From Deltaproteobacteria bacterium (GTDB lineage: Bacteria > Desulfobacterota > Desulfobacteria > Desulfobacterales > B30-G6), in contig JAFDAT010000142.1 in assembly GCA_019313725.1 (NCBI GenBank), forward strand, positions 1-15,601: a stretch of DNA of 15,601 bases. Direction: 5' to 3'. Under the pieces are notes generated by a model, which was given only the letters and a program-made list of their open reading frames with translations, had not been told where the DNA came from and made no database searches. This document shows positions 15,310-15,601 of this stretch, in pieces. Position numbers and translations under genes: made by a program. How positions within the stretch are numbered: the first letter of the stretch is position 1; the number at the start of each line of letters is the position of its first letter.

Positions 15310-15454
15310 GTAGAAAGACAGAGGGCTGAGGACTGAGGGTTGAGGAATGAGGTCGGTACACAGTGAATTCTTAGACCCCAGTGAAACAAGAGACAAACCA
15401 GGTTTCACGGGGTAAACAGGATTTACTGGATTATTTTAGCTGCCATAAGCGTCC

Positions 15455-15532
15455 ATCACGAAATCACGAAAACGAAAAACCGCGAAAAAGTACTTTAAAT
15501 TTCGTGCTTTGATAATTTCGTGTTTTCGTGAT
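15455..15532. repeat. Imperfect inverted repeat (ATCACGAAA family) in the right-end non-coding stretch
   Basis: ATCACGAAATCACGAAAAC at 15455-15473 is nearly complementary to ATTTCGTGTTTTCGTGAT at 15515-15532. Together with an extra ATTTCGTG unit at 15499 it forms a short repeat cluster. The rest of 15310-15601 holds a purine-rich GAGG/CTGAG stretch (15321-15352) and no open frame I would call a gene. Confidence 0.5.
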
Positions 15533-15601
15533 TGGTTTTAATATTTTTTTTTGCTGATTAAACAAGATGAAACGCCAAGACGCAAAGGTGTATTTATTAT
15601 A

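Noticed and set aside
15321..15352. GAGG/CTGAG purine-rich stretch as a tandem repeat array
   Set aside because: Units are too degenerate and few to define a period.

Overview
The window (15.6 kb, about 50-55% G+C by eye) looks like a chromosomal segment of an anaerobic, sulfate-reducer-like deltaproteobacterium (Desulfobacterota, probably Desulfobacterales). I infer this from apparent use of UGA as selenocysteine, an aldehyde:ferredoxin oxidoreductase (AOR)-family tungsten enzyme, a ferredoxin-nitroreductase, and hairpin-rich intergenic repeats. No rRNA, tRNA, transposase, phage gene or CRISPR array was seen.

Left end (1-2760, minus strand): three closely spaced genes that look like one transcription unit. 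They are a UlaG-like metallo-beta-lactamase-fold hydrolase, a rhodanese-DsbD fusion, and a small protein that runs off the window edge. The fusion is interrupted by two in-frame UGA codons exactly where rhodanese-like proteins of this type carry a C-x4-C pair. Read as selenocysteine, they give one continuous 578-residue protein: membrane anchor, U-x4-U rhodanese, DsbD membrane domain, thioredoxin domain. The small gene downstream has its own in-frame UGA, followed about 20 nt later by a hairpin with a GGUCU loop, the loop of the classic E. coli fdhF SECIS. A standard annotation would break the fusion into a dead rhodanese and a truncated DsbD and would miss the small gene. This is the most interesting part of the window.

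Middle (2.9-9 kb): a small exported protein (+), a multi-pass membrane protein of unknown function (-), a short CvfB/YitL-type S1 RNA-binding protein (-), a cold-shock protein with long leader and terminator (-), an AOR-family oxidoreductase (-), and a Bax-type glucosaminidase (-). Copies of a 47-bp hairpin repeat lie at 5007-5053 and 7497-7543, with half a copy at 7799-7817.

Right part (9-15.3 kb): the potassium uptake pair TrkA (+) and TrkH (-) face each other across a 23-bp-arm palindrome and a bidirectional terminator. A HAD-IIA phosphatase-like protein lies upstream of trkH. A membrane-anchored MsrA-MsrB fusion (+) follows, then a two-cluster ferredoxin-nitroreductase (+). The last 290 bp is repeat-rich and non-coding.

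A theme is extracytoplasmic thiol/selenol redox chemistry: the Sec-rhodanese-DsbD protein, the small selenoprotein and MsrAB could all belong to envelope redox repair. That link is an inference from function and proximity.
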